A program made the position numbers and the translations under genes. DNA of 45,171 nucleotides. It comes from Methanoregula sp. (lineage in GTDB: Archaea; Halobacteriota; Methanomicrobia; Methanomicrobiales; Methanospirillaceae). The stretch is taken from NCBI GenBank assembly GCA_026394695.1, contig JAPKXT010000211.1, forward strand, positions 1-45,171, given 5' to 3'. The notes under the pieces were generated by a model that was given only the letters and a program-made list of their open reading frames with translations, was not told where the DNA came from and ran no database searches. This document shows positions 20,883 to 28,911 of the stretch, one piece after another; positions within the stretch are counted from its first letter, which is position 1; each line of letters starts with the position of its first letter.

Positions 20883-20904
20883 TACATGAATCTTCTCCGT
20901 AAAA

Positions 20905-20920
20905 GGATATATGTATATCC
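20905..20920. promoter_or_regulatory. Symmetric TATA element between divergent genes
   Basis: GGATATATGTATATCC is a perfect 7-base inverted repeat with a two-base centre. Counting about 25 bases either way gives starts near 20887 (minus) and 20937 (plus), next to ATG 20882 and TTG 20939. One TATA palindrome may therefore serve both genes. Confidence 0.5.
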
Positions 20921-20938
20921 GAACGGGCATGTGGTTTA

Positions 20939-21547
20939 TTGTCAAAAAAGACACCCTTAATATCAGCCCTCTCCTTCATTGGTACGATTATGACAGATCC
21001 GGGCCGGGAACGCAGTGACGTACTTGAAAGACTTGCTCAGGCAACTACACTTCTCGAACAATCTCTGGATGTCCGGCTTATCCCGGATAGTGGGGCAAAC
21101 CTCGCGTATGCTCTACGGGGCGCACGGGAAATTTATGATGTTGCGGCAATACAGGGCGGAATTATCAATAAAAACGGAAAGCCGCAAGCCGTCGGCCCGT
21201 GTATCTTTGGTGGTGATGAAGATACCGCGCGAATGGTGCTTACCACGATGAAATTTGATCCCCTTATGCGATGTGCGGCTATCCTGCGATATTCAAAAAA
21301 TGCCATGAGGGTAATAGAGAGCCTGCTTCTTGAATGCGCTTCATTTGATCGCTCACAGGAACCGCCAGGGATACGGACAATGGACTGGGGAGTGGCTTCC
21401 TGTTGCAAAGATGGTGTCCCCGACGTGTGTTATGATTACGGGGGGACAGGAAAAGAAGCAGTCATCCGCATTTTTGGCGAAAAACCAATCGACGTGACGA
21501 ACAATATTATTATGATATCGAACCGCATTATAAGTATAGAACTTTGA
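20939..21547 (+). CDS. ThiN-domain protein (thiamine-phosphate synthase-like)
   Basis: About 202 residues. The C-terminal ThiN domain is recognised from IPDSGANLAYALRGAREIYD, CIFGGDEDTARMVL and FDPLMRCAAILRYS. In archaea ThiN joins the thiazole and pyrimidine phosphates of thiamine, or acts as the ligand-sensing part of the repressor ThiR. Here no DNA-binding domain is fused and no ThiD partner precedes it, so it may be a stand-alone enzyme or sensor. TTG 20939 would give a leaderless transcript; ATG 20990 (MTDPGRERSDVLERL) is a good alternative. It ends ten bases before the S17e gene and probably leads that operon. Confidence 0.82.
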   Translation: MSKKTPLISALSFIGTIMTDPGRERSDVLERLAQATTLLEQSLDVRLIPDSGANLAYALRGAREIYDVAAIQGGIINKNGKPQAVGPCIFGGDEDTARMVLTTMKFDPLMRCAAILRYSKNAMRVIESLLLECASFDRSQEPPGIRTMDWGVASCCKDGVPDVCYDYGGTGKEAVIRIFGEKPIDVTNNIIMISNRIISIEL

Positions 21548-21557
21548 GGAATCACAC

Positions 21558-21749
21558 ATGGGAATCAAACCGTCATATATCAAGACTCTCGGTACAGATC
21601 TTTTAGCTAAGCAGCGGGACAATTTCTCCGGCAGCTTTGATGAAAACAAGCTGCAGCTTGGCAAATCTGCGGTTATAGAAAGCAAGCGTGTCCGGAACCG
21701 CGTTGCCGGATACATCACAAGAAAAATAAATACCAAGAAACACTCATAA
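21558..21749 (+). CDS. rps17e: 30S ribosomal protein S17e
   Basis: 63 residues, a normal length for archaeal S17e, a small-subunit protein shared with eukaryotes but absent from bacteria. Recognised from IKTLGTDLLAKQRDNFSGSF and the C-terminal RVRNRVAGYITRKI. GAGGA lies a few bases before the ATG. It is placed between the ThiN-like gene and dapA with gaps of ten and eight bases, so it is surely in the same transcript; S17e next to dap genes is a familiar methanogen arrangement. Confidence 0.93.
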   Translation: MGIKPSYIKTLGTDLLAKQRDNFSGSFDENKLQLGKSAVIESKRVRNRVAGYITRKINTKKHS

Positions 21750-21757
21750 CCTTATTT

Positions 21758-22726
21758 ATGTTCGAAGGTGTCCTTCCGGCAATCATAACCCCTTTTAAAA
21801 GGAATTCTGCGATGGGCCTTGATGTCCAGGGCCTGGAACGCAACATCGGTTTTCTCGTGTCCTGTGGTATTCATGGCATTGTACCCTGCGGATCTACCGG
21901 AGAATCGGCAACGCTCACATTTGAAGAGCATGAAAAAGTCATAGAGATTACCGTTGATAAGGTGAATGGCAGGATACCTGTGCTTGCCGGTACGGGCTCC
22001 AACAATACGGCAGAAGCGGTAAAACTAACGAAGGCTGCAAAGGACATTGGCGCTGATGGTGTTCTTATCATTAGTCCCTACTATAACAAGCCAAACCGTT
22101 CAGGACTTATTAAGCATTATACAAAACTTGCTGACCTTGATATACCGGTTGTCATGTATAACGTGCCGGGACGGACAGGACAGAATCTCGAACCCGATCT
22201 TGTGGCAGAACTTGCACAACACCCGAATATTGTGGCCATCAAGGAAGCGAGTGGTAATATTGGGCAGATCTCGCGGATCATTGAAGAGACACAGGATGAT
22301 GATTTTGTCGTAATCTCCGGCGATGATAACATCACGCTCCCGATCCTGGCACTTGGTGGTGCCGGGGTCATATCGGTTGCAGCCAATGTTGACCCGAAAC
22401 GCATGGTTGCCCTGTACGAGGCAATGAAAGGAGGAGACTACCAGAAAGCACTTGTCCTCCACTTTGCTCTGTCCCCACTGTTCCGGTCGATGTTTATTGA
22501 CACGAACCCGATCCCGGTTAAAAAGGCAGTTGAACTTCTTGGCATGGCGGGAGGTCCAGTCAGGCTTCCGCTCGATGATCTTGATGAAAAGAAGACCGAA
22601 CAACTGAAAAAAATTCTTGCTACGATACCAAAAAAAGGCGTGCCAAAGACTGTTGCACCAATAAAAAAACTTGGTAAACCTGCAGCAGGGAAGATTATAA
22701 CGTTACAAAAACCAAGGGCCCGGTGA
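21758..22726 (+). CDS. dapA: 4-hydroxy-tetrahydrodipicolinate synthase, with C-terminal extension
   Basis: 322 residues. It condenses pyruvate with aspartate semialdehyde in the lysine/diaminopimelate pathway. The Schiff-base Lys162 (NIVAIKEASG), Tyr134 (VVMYNVPGR) and the pyruvate-site PCGSTGES (44-50) are present. The family usually ends near residue 290; here about 30 more residues follow (GVPKTVAPIKKLGKPAAGK and on), basic and Pro-rich, with no domain I recognise. It overlaps dapB when GTG 22723 is used. The substrate comes from the asd product encoded 1.5 kb downstream. Confidence 0.97.
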   Translation: MFEGVLPAIITPFKRNSAMGLDVQGLERNIGFLVSCGIHGIVPCGSTGESATLTFEEHEKVIEITVDKVNGRIPVLAGTGSNNTAEAVKLTKAAKDIGADGVLIISPYYNKPNRSGLIKHYTKLADLDIPVVMYNVPGRTGQNLEPDLVAELAQHPNIVAIKEASGNIGQISRIIEETQDDDFVVISGDDNITLPILALGGAGVISVAANVDPKRMVALYEAMKGGDYQKALVLHFALSPLFRSMFIDTNPIPVKKAVELLGMAGGPVRLPLDDLDEKKTEQLKKILATIPKKGVPKTVAPIKKLGKPAAGKIITLQKPRAR

Positions 22727-22734
22727 CCGGGATT

Positions 22735-23499
22735 ATGATAAAAGTTGTCGTATGTGGCGCTTCCGGTCGCATGGGTCAGACTATTGGCCGGATGATTAAA
22801 GAATCTCCGGATCTTGAGCTTGTTGGCGGTATCAACTTAAAACCCGGCTCATTTTTCAACATCGATATTGTTGAATCAAAAGATACAGAATCACTATTAG
22901 TAAACACCAGACCTGATGTGCTTATAGATTTTACCGTTGCACATGCTGCAGTTGAAAACGTAAAAATTGCTGCGCGCAACAAAGTTGCACTGGTAGTAGG
23001 GACAACAGGATTTACCACTGACCAGCGGGCAGAACTGGAAAAAGCGATTACGGGGAATGTCCCGGCGGTCATCTCCAGTAACTTCTCGGTAGGAGTAAAT
23101 ATCTTCTGGAAGCTGGTGCGGGATGCCGGGAAGCTCTTAAAAGAGTATGATATTGAAGTAATCGAAGCCCATCACCGGAATAAAAAAGATGCACCAAGCG
23201 GAACCGCAAAAACCATCCTGCAGATCCTTGAAGAAGAAGTAGGACCCCGTAAAAAGATGTACGGTCGCGAGGGGATGATGGAACGCCAGAACGAGATTGG
23301 CGTTCATGTAATCCGTGGCGGTGATATTGTGGGGGATCACAAAGTGATGTTCTCTAAAAATTTTGAGACAATCGAACTCTCACACCGTGCTTACGACAGG
23401 TCCGTCTTTGCAACCGGTGCACTTCATGCAGCACGCTGGGTTGTCGGTAAAAAGCCGGGCATTTATGGAATGAGTGATGTACTCAATCTTAAAAAATAA
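22735..23499 (+). CDS. dapB: 4-hydroxy-tetrahydrodipicolinate reductase
   Basis: 254 residues. It reduces the DapA product with NAD(P)H. The nucleotide-binding loop VVVCGASGRMGQ is at the N-terminus, VGTTGFT and ISSNFSVGVN follow, and the catalytic segment EAHHRNKKDAPSGTAK is intact. ATG 22735 gives the standard MIKVVVCGASG start and has GGTGA at 22722-22726 eight bases ahead; the GTG at 22723, overlapping the dapA stop, is the alternative. It follows dapA directly in the same operon. Confidence 0.97.
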   Translation: MIKVVVCGASGRMGQTIGRMIKESPDLELVGGINLKPGSFFNIDIVESKDTESLLVNTRPDVLIDFTVAHAAVENVKIAARNKVALVVGTTGFTTDQRAELEKAITGNVPAVISSNFSVGVNIFWKLVRDAGKLLKEYDIEVIEAHHRNKKDAPSGTAKTILQILEEEVGPRKKMYGREGMMERQNEIGVHVIRGGDIVGDHKVMFSKNFETIELSHRAYDRSVFATGALHAARWVVGKKPGIYGMSDVLNLKK

Positions 23500-23747
23500 T
23501 TTTTGCATGAATTAATTCTGGTTCAGATTTGATATCTCCTCACGATCCGTTCTTTTGGTGATTTTGGTTCCAAGGTTTAATTGCCAGGATAATAAACCAA
23601 AAATAATGCAGCCCGCTTTTCTTACTTCTGCCGGTAAAAAATCCATGCAAAACAAAATTTTTTGCAGATATCCTGATAGTGCTTTAGACGAAAACATCGA
23701 AACCTATTTTTTACCTTTTGTTCAACATATACAGTGGAGTGAATCTG

Positions 23748-23921
23748 TTGGTTGCAATCGTTGACACCAGTAAATGTACCGGATGCGAAACATGCGTAAG
23801 TGAGTGCCCTGCATCGGCAATTGCCATAGAGAACGAGAAAGCAAAAGTCGATAAGGATATGTGCGTGGACTGCGAGACATGTGTTGATGTCTGTCCGTCT
23901 GAAGCTATTCACATGGGATAG
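23748..23921 (+). CDS. 2[4Fe-4S] ferredoxin
   Basis: 57 residues with two CxxCxxCxxxC motifs, CTGCETCVSECP and CVDCETCVDVCP, each binding one [4Fe-4S] cluster. It is a small soluble electron carrier. The start is TTG 23748 (MVAIVDTSKC), five bases after the Shine-Dalgarno GGAGTGA at 23736-23742; no ATG starts a sensible protein. It has its own hairpin/T-run terminator at 23934-23966 and lies between dapB and asd, separated from both by about 250 bases, so it is probably transcribed alone. Confidence 0.93.
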   Translation: MVAIVDTSKCTGCETCVSECPASAIAIENEKAKVDKDMCVDCETCVDVCPSEAIHMG

Positions 23922-23933
23922 GACTGAAAGGTC

Positions 23934-23966
23934 AACCTGGTTCAGGTTACCAATTTTTTAATTTTT
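23934..23966 (+). terminator. Hairpin plus T-run terminator after ferredoxin
   Basis: AACCTG (23934-23939) and CAGGTT (23943-23948) pair around a three-base loop, followed by TTTTTT and TTTTT runs. It looks like a factor-independent terminator. Confidence 0.7.
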
Positions 23967-24191
23967 ATTAAGTACGGGGGGATCTCCACCATTTTTGTTC
24001 TGTTCAGTTATAGGATTTGACTTTAGGTAATGGATGGAAATTTCAGCCCGATTTTTCCCTAATAACAGGATTAAAAGTGGTTTTCATAAAACAAAAATTA
24101 AAAAACAACGTTTTTATTATCACAGGAGAAATGGAATTTTACAACCCGCCAGATTTTATTGGGAAAACATAACACACAGGACATGACACAC

Positions 24192-25211
24192 ATGATCAAT
24201 GTTGGAGTGCTCGGAGCAACGGGTGCGGTTGGCCAGCGATTTGTTGAACTGTTAGCGGATCATCCGTGGTTCAATCTTTCGATGCTCGCCGCTTCTGAAC
24301 GCAGTGCTGGACAGCCCTATGGGAAGATCGTGAACTGGCGTCTCGACACGCCATTTCCCGAAAAAATTGCAAAACTCAAAGTGACACCTATCTCACCAAA
24401 AGCGATGAAGGACATCGATCTTGTCTTCTCGGCGCTCCCTGCAGATATTGCATCTGATGTGGAAAATGAATTTGCCGATGCCGGGATAGCAGTCTGCAGC
24501 AACGCGAGTTCCCACCGGATGGACCCCTCAGTGCCGCTCGTTATTCCGGAGGTTAACCCTGATCATCTTGGCCTTATCGATGTCCAGCGTGATTCCGGCA
24601 GGGACGGATTTATCGTCACGAACCCGAACTGCTCTACCATTATGATGGTCACCGCTCTTGCCCCCCTGAGTAAATTCAAATTTACCGATGTCCGGGTAGC
24701 GACCATGCAGGCAATCTCCGGCGCCGGATTTGCCGGAGTAGCCGCGATGGCGATTTACGACAACGTCATTCCTTATATAGGCCAGGAAGAAGAAAAAATG
24801 GAAACCGAGACTCTTAAGATCATGGGTACTCTGAAGGGCAATACGGTGGCAAATGCCAAATTTAACGTGAGTGCCAGTTGTCACCGGGTCGCGGTTATCG
24901 ACGGTCATACCATGGCAGTCTGGGTAGACATAAAAGAACCGGTGGAAAAACTCAGAAATGCATTCCGGGATTACAAACCCCCGATTAAAGGTCTCCCGAC
25001 TCAGCCTGAAGAATCCGTACATTTCTTTGACGAGGAGAAGGATCGCCCGCAACCCCGGCTTGACCGGATGCGGGGGAAAGGAATGACGGTATCGGTAGGC
25101 AGGCTCAGGCCGGGGGTCCGCTTTGTAGCGATGGGACATAACACTATTCGCGGCGCAGCTGGTGCAAGTGTACTGAATGCAGAACTCATTACAAAGAAGA
25201 AATATCTCTGA
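24192..25211 (+). CDS. asd: Aspartate-semialdehyde dehydrogenase (archaeal/fungal type)
   Basis: 339 residues. It reduces aspartyl phosphate to aspartate semialdehyde for lysine, threonine and methionine. The NADP-binding start [16 protein letters not shown], active Cys in [11 protein letters not shown], and the substrate-site segment [18 protein letters not shown] mark the archaeal/fungal subclass. The frame is open from TTG 24159; ATG 24192 gives the family N-terminus, while ATG 24183 would place AGGA too close. The next gene, alba, follows after eleven bases, so they share a transcript. Confidence 0.95.
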   Translation: MINVGVLGATGAVGQRFVELLADHPWFNLSMLAASERSAGQPYGKIVNWRLDTPFPEKIAKLKVTPISPKAMKDIDLVFSALPADIASDVENEFADAGIAVCSNASSHRMDPSVPLVIPEVNPDHLGLIDVQRDSGRDGFIVTNPNCSTIMMVTALAPLSKFKFTDVRVATMQAISGAGFAGVAAMAIYDNVIPYIGQEEEKMETETLKIMGTLKGNTVANAKFNVSASCHRVAVIDGHTMAVWVDIKEPVEKLRNAFRDYKPPIKGLPTQPEESVHFFDEEKDRPQPRLDRMRGKGMTVSVGRLRPGVRFVAMGHNTIRGAAGASVLNAELITKKKYL

Positions 25212-25222
25212 ACAGGAGACCT

Positions 25223-25504
25223 ATGATGCAGCCCAAAGAAAACATAGTATTCGTCGGCAACAAGCCCGTCATGAACTACGTACTTGCAGTCATCACGCAG
25301 TTTAACAATGGAGCAGAAGAGGTAGCGATCAAAGCACGGGGTAAAGCAATTTCCCGAGCTGTGGATACCGCTGAGATCGCCCTTAACCGATTCCTTGAAG
25401 GAGTGACAAAAAAAGAGATTATTACCTCAACCGAGATTATTGATACCGATTCTGGCAAGACCAATGTTTCTTCGATCGAGATTGTCCTCGCCAATAACAA
25501 ATAA
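25223..25504 (+). CDS. albA: DNA/RNA-binding chromatin protein Alba
   Basis: 93 residues. Alba dimers coat DNA and RNA and help organise archaeal chromatin. Family marks are [19 protein letters not shown] at the N-terminus, the basic [20 protein letters not shown] and the final beta-hairpin region. The Lys of the acetylation-prone GNKP loop is present. The ATG is preceded by AGGAG a few bases away; a second ATG follows at 25226. Its place right after asd is conserved context in methanogens, though the functional link is not obvious. Confidence 0.95.
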   Translation: MMQPKENIVFVGNKPVMNYVLAVITQFNNGAEEVAIKARGKAISRAVDTAEIALNRFLEGVTKKEIITSTEIIDTDSGKTNVSSIEIVLANNK

Positions 25505-25630
25505 CCATTCTTTTATCTTTAATTCGGAGAAATTTCGAGTATAGATCGTTCTGGAACATGCAAAATTTCCGGCATATCAAACCGCCCTTTCCCAAAACAA
25601 TTTAAACGGTATTCACGAAGGTACTATGCT

Positions 25631-26131
25631 ATGCGAGCCTATGCTGTCATGCTACTGATCATCCTTTCTGCCAGCATGGTGGTTCCTGTAATGGCTGCTA
25701 ATGAGGACCGCTACAGTTATATCACTGTACAGGATATCCAGGTCCAACTCGATAACGGCAGTGCTGTCATCCATGTGAATTATAAGGTTGAGGAAAACAC
25801 GCGTTTTATCTTTTTTTTACTGGGCAAACAGGATCTCAAGAACAAACTTATGAGAATTCTTAATTATCAGGATGCCAAAATAAATCGGATCGATCTTTCC
25901 AGTGCAGATTTTACCGTTGAAGATGCATCGTTATCATACGGTAACGGGATCTACTGGTACCCGTCACATACCTTCAATATTGCAATTCCCCTGCTTTCCG
26001 TCAAGTCCCCCCAGGCAGTAAAAAACTTTACGATGACAAAAGAGTTCCCCGGGGGAATGGGTTATTTTGCCACAGATACCCGTATCGTGCAATCGGATGT
26101 AAATAATATTACGATACCCAAGGAAAAATAA
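25631..26131 (+). CDS. Exported protein of unknown function
   Basis: 166 residues with a clear signal peptide (RAYAVMLLIILSASMVVPVM, cleavage after about AA). The mature part is a beta-rich domain with no cysteines and no C-terminal span. Recognisable segments are YSYITVQDIQVQLDNGSA and YKVEENTRFIFFLLGKQDLK. I do not know the family; similar lone exported proteins occur in Methanomicrobiales. A TATA-like AATTTAAACGG at about 25599-25609 sits some 25 bases before the start, suggesting a leaderless or near-leaderless transcript. Confidence 0.8.
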   Translation: MRAYAVMLLIILSASMVVPVMAANEDRYSYITVQDIQVQLDNGSAVIHVNYKVEENTRFIFFLLGKQDLKNKLMRILNYQDAKINRIDLSSADFTVEDASLSYGNGIYWYPSHTFNIAIPLLSVKSPQAVKNFTMTKEFPGGMGYFATDTRIVQSDVNNITIPKEK

Positions 26132-26588
26132 CCGTATTAGTTTTTTAGTTTTTCCGAAGGAAGTAATATCAAAGGACTTTTTTAACCGTTTGATAGTTTC
26201 CCTGAAGGAAAGACAGCATGAAGCAGATATGGTGTTCTCCACACTTTTTCCCCGATTATTATTAATTCAATGACATTTTGTAAGGATTCTGTCAGGAAAC
26301 AAATCTCGTTCGTTCTGGTGTCACATGGCACCTCCCCCGGAACATCCCAAGGCAAAGTTGTTTTTTTATCACACTCATAAGCACTACACCCGCCACCATC
26401 TCTCAAAAGAAGTTTCGAACTTCGTGTATCGGGTGGCAACCGCCATCGTATCCGTGAGTCAGAACACATTTCGACGTAGCCCGGCACCACTACTCCGACT
26501 TTTAAAAAAATCCTGCAGGAACAAAATATGTCACGCTTTTACACCGACCAATAAAAAATAAAAAAATCACACACCATGTCAGGAACTC
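26132..26588. other. Long gap with alternative hairpins, no convincing gene
   Basis: 457 bases. Frames on both strands lack family features. Between 26392 and 26447 lie a perfect hairpin GAAGTT-TCG-AACTTC (26409-26423), a second GGTGGC-AACC-GCCATC (26432-26447, one G-T pair) and an upstream GCCACC (26392-26397) that could instead pair with GGTGGC. This mutually exclusive pairing looks like a structured RNA or switch, but no known class is recognised. The end of the region is A-rich. Confidence 0.4.
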
Positions 26589-27722
26589 TTACATGACCTC
26601 AATAATTTCCTGCTTTCTGAGTTCTGACAACTTTTTTGTAACAAAATACTGGACAATAACCCCGGCAATTGCAGAAAAAATGCCAAGGATCGTGAAGGTC
26701 AGGATATTCATTGCCGAAACATCTGTGGAGAGTGGAAATTCCGGAAGGCCACTCACCGAAATGATATACACGCTTGCACTATAGAGGATGAGACCGAGGG
26801 CAATAACAAAGAAGGGAAAAACGATCACTTTTCCAAGTCCGTCGCGTTCATTTGCGTACACATCGATGATGATACCAACTGAAGTTACAAGACCTGCGAT
26901 GATAAGCCATTCAATTGAACCAAAGATAAAAGTCATCAGGTAAAGTAGAATACCCAGACTATTGTCAGTTGAATAAAATTTAAGGACGTTAATAAAGCCA
27001 TTGGTAAATCCAATGATAATTAGGAGGATTGTTGTTGTATAGGTGACAAACGAGAACCGTCCACGTGAAAGTGATGCCCGGAGTGCATCAATGATGCTAT
27101 GGACTATCTCATCGAACCCAAATCCCTTATAAAGCAGAAAACATCCAATGACGCCTACCACAATGATGGTTGCCACACCCGGATAATCGAGCAGGTAGGC
27201 GGTTGCATAGAGCATCATTGCAAGGCCAAGGGGTATGAAGACCATGCGGGAGACCTTCGGGTCATCAAGGAATTTCTTTAAGATATAATACGTGCCTTCA
27301 AGATTAGGCATCTGGTTTACAATCACCCTGCGGATGCTGGATACCGGGATCCTGGACTGGATAATCGGTATGACATACTCATCTTCTGCACCATCGGTCA
27401 CAAGGATACAATTGGTTGCCTGGGTTTCATGTATTACCTGTTCAAGTGAGGCAGCAATCCTGCGGTCTCCATCGATCATGTGGAGATGATTTCCGGCAAC
27501 CACCGCTATTGCCACCTCTTCTCCTTTTGCCGTCAGTTCATCGTAAATTTTGACTGCTGAAAATATTGCGTTGATATCGGAATCTTCTGGGTCAGCAAGC
27601 GCTAACGTATTTGCAGCCATCAGACATGCTGCACGACCGATGGCCGGGCTTTCAACGTTTGCCTTCCAGCCGATATCATCGTCTCGATCAACACTCAGGA
27701 CTAATGTTCGTCCAACAGTCAT
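26589..27722 (-). CDS. DUF373 family membrane protein
   Basis: 377 residues. The N-terminal soluble part (about 1-165) begins RTLVLSVDRDDDIGWKANVE and contains GRAACLMAANTLALADPEDS and DSDINAIFSAVKIYDEL, which define DUF373 (COG2237). From about residue 168 six hydrophobic spans follow, ending with a short charged tail (KKLSELRKQEIIEV). It is a conserved archaeal family of unknown function; the acidic DRDDD motif might bind metal or nucleotide. It is not obviously in an operon, lying between two structured gaps. Confidence 0.9.
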   Translation of the reverse strand: MTVGRTLVLSVDRDDDIGWKANVESPAIGRAACLMAANTLALADPEDSDINAIFSAVKIYDELTAKGEEVAIAVVAGNHLHMIDGDRRIAASLEQVIHETQATNCILVTDGAEDEYVIPIIQSRIPVSSIRRVIVNQMPNLEGTYYILKKFLDDPKVSRMVFIPLGLAMMLYATAYLLDYPGVATIIVVGVIGCFLLYKGFGFDEIVHSIIDALRASLSRGRFSFVTYTTTILLIIIGFTNGFINVLKFYSTDNSLGILLYLMTFIFGSIEWLIIAGLVTSVGIIIDVYANERDGLGKVIVFPFFVIALGLILYSASVYIISVSGLPEFPLSTDVSAMNILTFTILGIFSAIAGVIVQYFVTKKLSELRKQEIIEVM

Positions 27723-27877
27723 TACTACTATAAACCCCCAACTGACAGCAACTTTATTGTTAAATTCCTCTTATACGGGCTCCGTTTGGTAATCTCCAAA
27801 TGACCGCGCACATGAGGGAATAACATTGCGTAAATAATTAGCAGATTATCCTTATAATTGTAATGACGAATGAGAGG

Positions 27878-27977
27878 GGGGTGTATGTGGGGGTATAATC
27901 ACCCATCGACCATTGAGATCCACCAACAGAAGCGCATGGTGTGGCTCTCTATTGACTGTAAGTTACTCCTACACCCC
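27878..27977. repeat. Inverted repeat enclosing copy A of a 20-base element
   Basis: GGGGTGTA (27878-27885) and TACACCCC (27970-27977) are perfect 8-base inverted arms around 84 bases. The enclosed segment 27921-27940 matches 28241-28260 at 16 of 20 bases. The left part of the gap (27723-27877) shows nothing else. Confidence 0.5.
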
Positions 27978-28193
27978 TTAAAGCCAACAAGCCGGGAATA
28001 AACTCTTATAAATTTTGTACACGGAATAGACCACCATCAAAATGAATACCAGGGCAATAACGATCACAATTGGCTCAACCTGGAATGCAGGCAACGATGA
28101 GAGAAATAAAATATACAACAGCATTCCAGAAGAAATTATGAGAACGAACAAATAACCCCCAACTTCCAGAAACGACGGACAATCATCAGACAT
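27978..28193 (-). CDS. Small two-span membrane protein
   Basis: 71 residues: short acidic N-terminus (SDDCPSFLE), two spans (GYLFVLIISSGMLLYILFL and IVIVIALVFILMVVYSVY) and a short basic end. No family is recognised. It lies exactly between two copies of a 20-base repeat, one before 27978 and one after 28193. The hydrophobic pattern supports a gene, but no promoter or Shine-Dalgarno stands out. Confidence 0.55.
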   Translation of the reverse strand: MSDDCPSFLEVGGYLFVLIISSGMLLYILFLSSLPAFQVEPIVIVIALVFILMVVYSVYKIYKSLFPACWL

Positions 28194-28210
28194 GATAAAG
28201 TGTATTTTTT

Positions 28211-28267
28211 TTGACGGTTTTATGTTCTTCTACTTCAACCCGTCAACAGAAACGCACGGTGAGTGGC
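28211..28267. repeat. Copy B of the 20-base element with an adjoining hairpin
   Basis: 28241-28260 matches 27921-27940 at 16 of 20 positions, all four differences being transitions. It is preceded by a perfect stem TTGACGG (28211-28217) / CCGTCAA (28240-28246). The remainder of the 28194-28514 gap shows no gene. Confidence 0.5.
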
Positions 28268-28514
28268 AGCCGGTTACATCCTCCCGTATTTATCCACCTT
28301 TATGAGGTGAATGCAACCACCACGGCCTTCCCACTCCCCTCACTTTGGACATTCCGGTCCTTTGCAGGGCACCAGGGCAGAATTGAAGTCCGGCTTCAGG
28401 TAATTCTTGATTATTGAGTTTTTCTCCGAGCACCACAGAGTAACCATGATCCGGATCTTTGACCGTGCCCTGATAATGTAGTGGTCGGGGTGGAGTGAAA
28501 GTGAAAAAGAGGGA

Positions 28515-28847
28515 TTATGATTTGTCGCCAAGTGCCAGTTTAAGCGCAGATTCCGTGTCCTTATAACGCTGGTAGGCATGAGACCGTCCCATTACCCGGA
28601 GAAACGCCCATATAACCCCGATAATAAGGATCAGAAGACCGAATAAAAACAGGAATGATGCGAGAAATAGACCGACAATCCCAATAATTATGAGGATGCC
28701 CGGACCAAAAAGGCTTATTGAAATTTCATAATTTTCCTTTGCAGTATTGTACTCATTCCGTAACTCAATTTTATGATTATAGGCATCCTGTTCTTCCGAG
28801 TATAACTTCTTCCAGTCCGCATCCGGGATTTCTGGTACATCCAGCAT
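28515..28847 (-). CDS. Membrane protein with hydrophilic N-terminal helix
   Basis: 110 residues. The first 45 are charged and helical (DADWKKLYSEEQDAYNHKIE and on), followed by two closely spaced spans (PGILIIIGIVGLFLASFLFL and FGLLILIIGVIWAFL) and a basic C-terminal tail. No family is recognised. It lies 64 bases behind the COG1340 coiled-coil gene on the same strand, so joint transcription is likely and a membrane partner for the coiled-coil protein is conceivable, though unproven. Confidence 0.7.
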   Translation of the reverse strand: MLDVPEIPDADWKKLYSEEQDAYNHKIELRNEYNTAKENYEISISLFGPGILIIIGIVGLFLASFLFLFGLLILIIGVIWAFLRVMGRSHAYQRYKDTESALKLALGDKS

Positions 28848-28911
28848 AGTTCCCTGATTATATTCTGATGAAGATAAAATGCTTGTTAATTAAATTAAAA
28901 TAAAAAAAAGA

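Noticed and set aside
26409-26423. TTCGAAA-like T-loop on the minus strand suggesting a tRNA
   Set aside because: No acceptor pairing, anticodon arm or D-arm is found at the right distances; it is a simple GAAGTT/AACTTC hairpin.
26182-26490. 102-codon minus-strand frame in the gap before DUF373
   Set aside because: No Shine-Dalgarno, no domain, and it runs through the paired hairpins; an overlapping 78-codon frame on the other strand is equally featureless.
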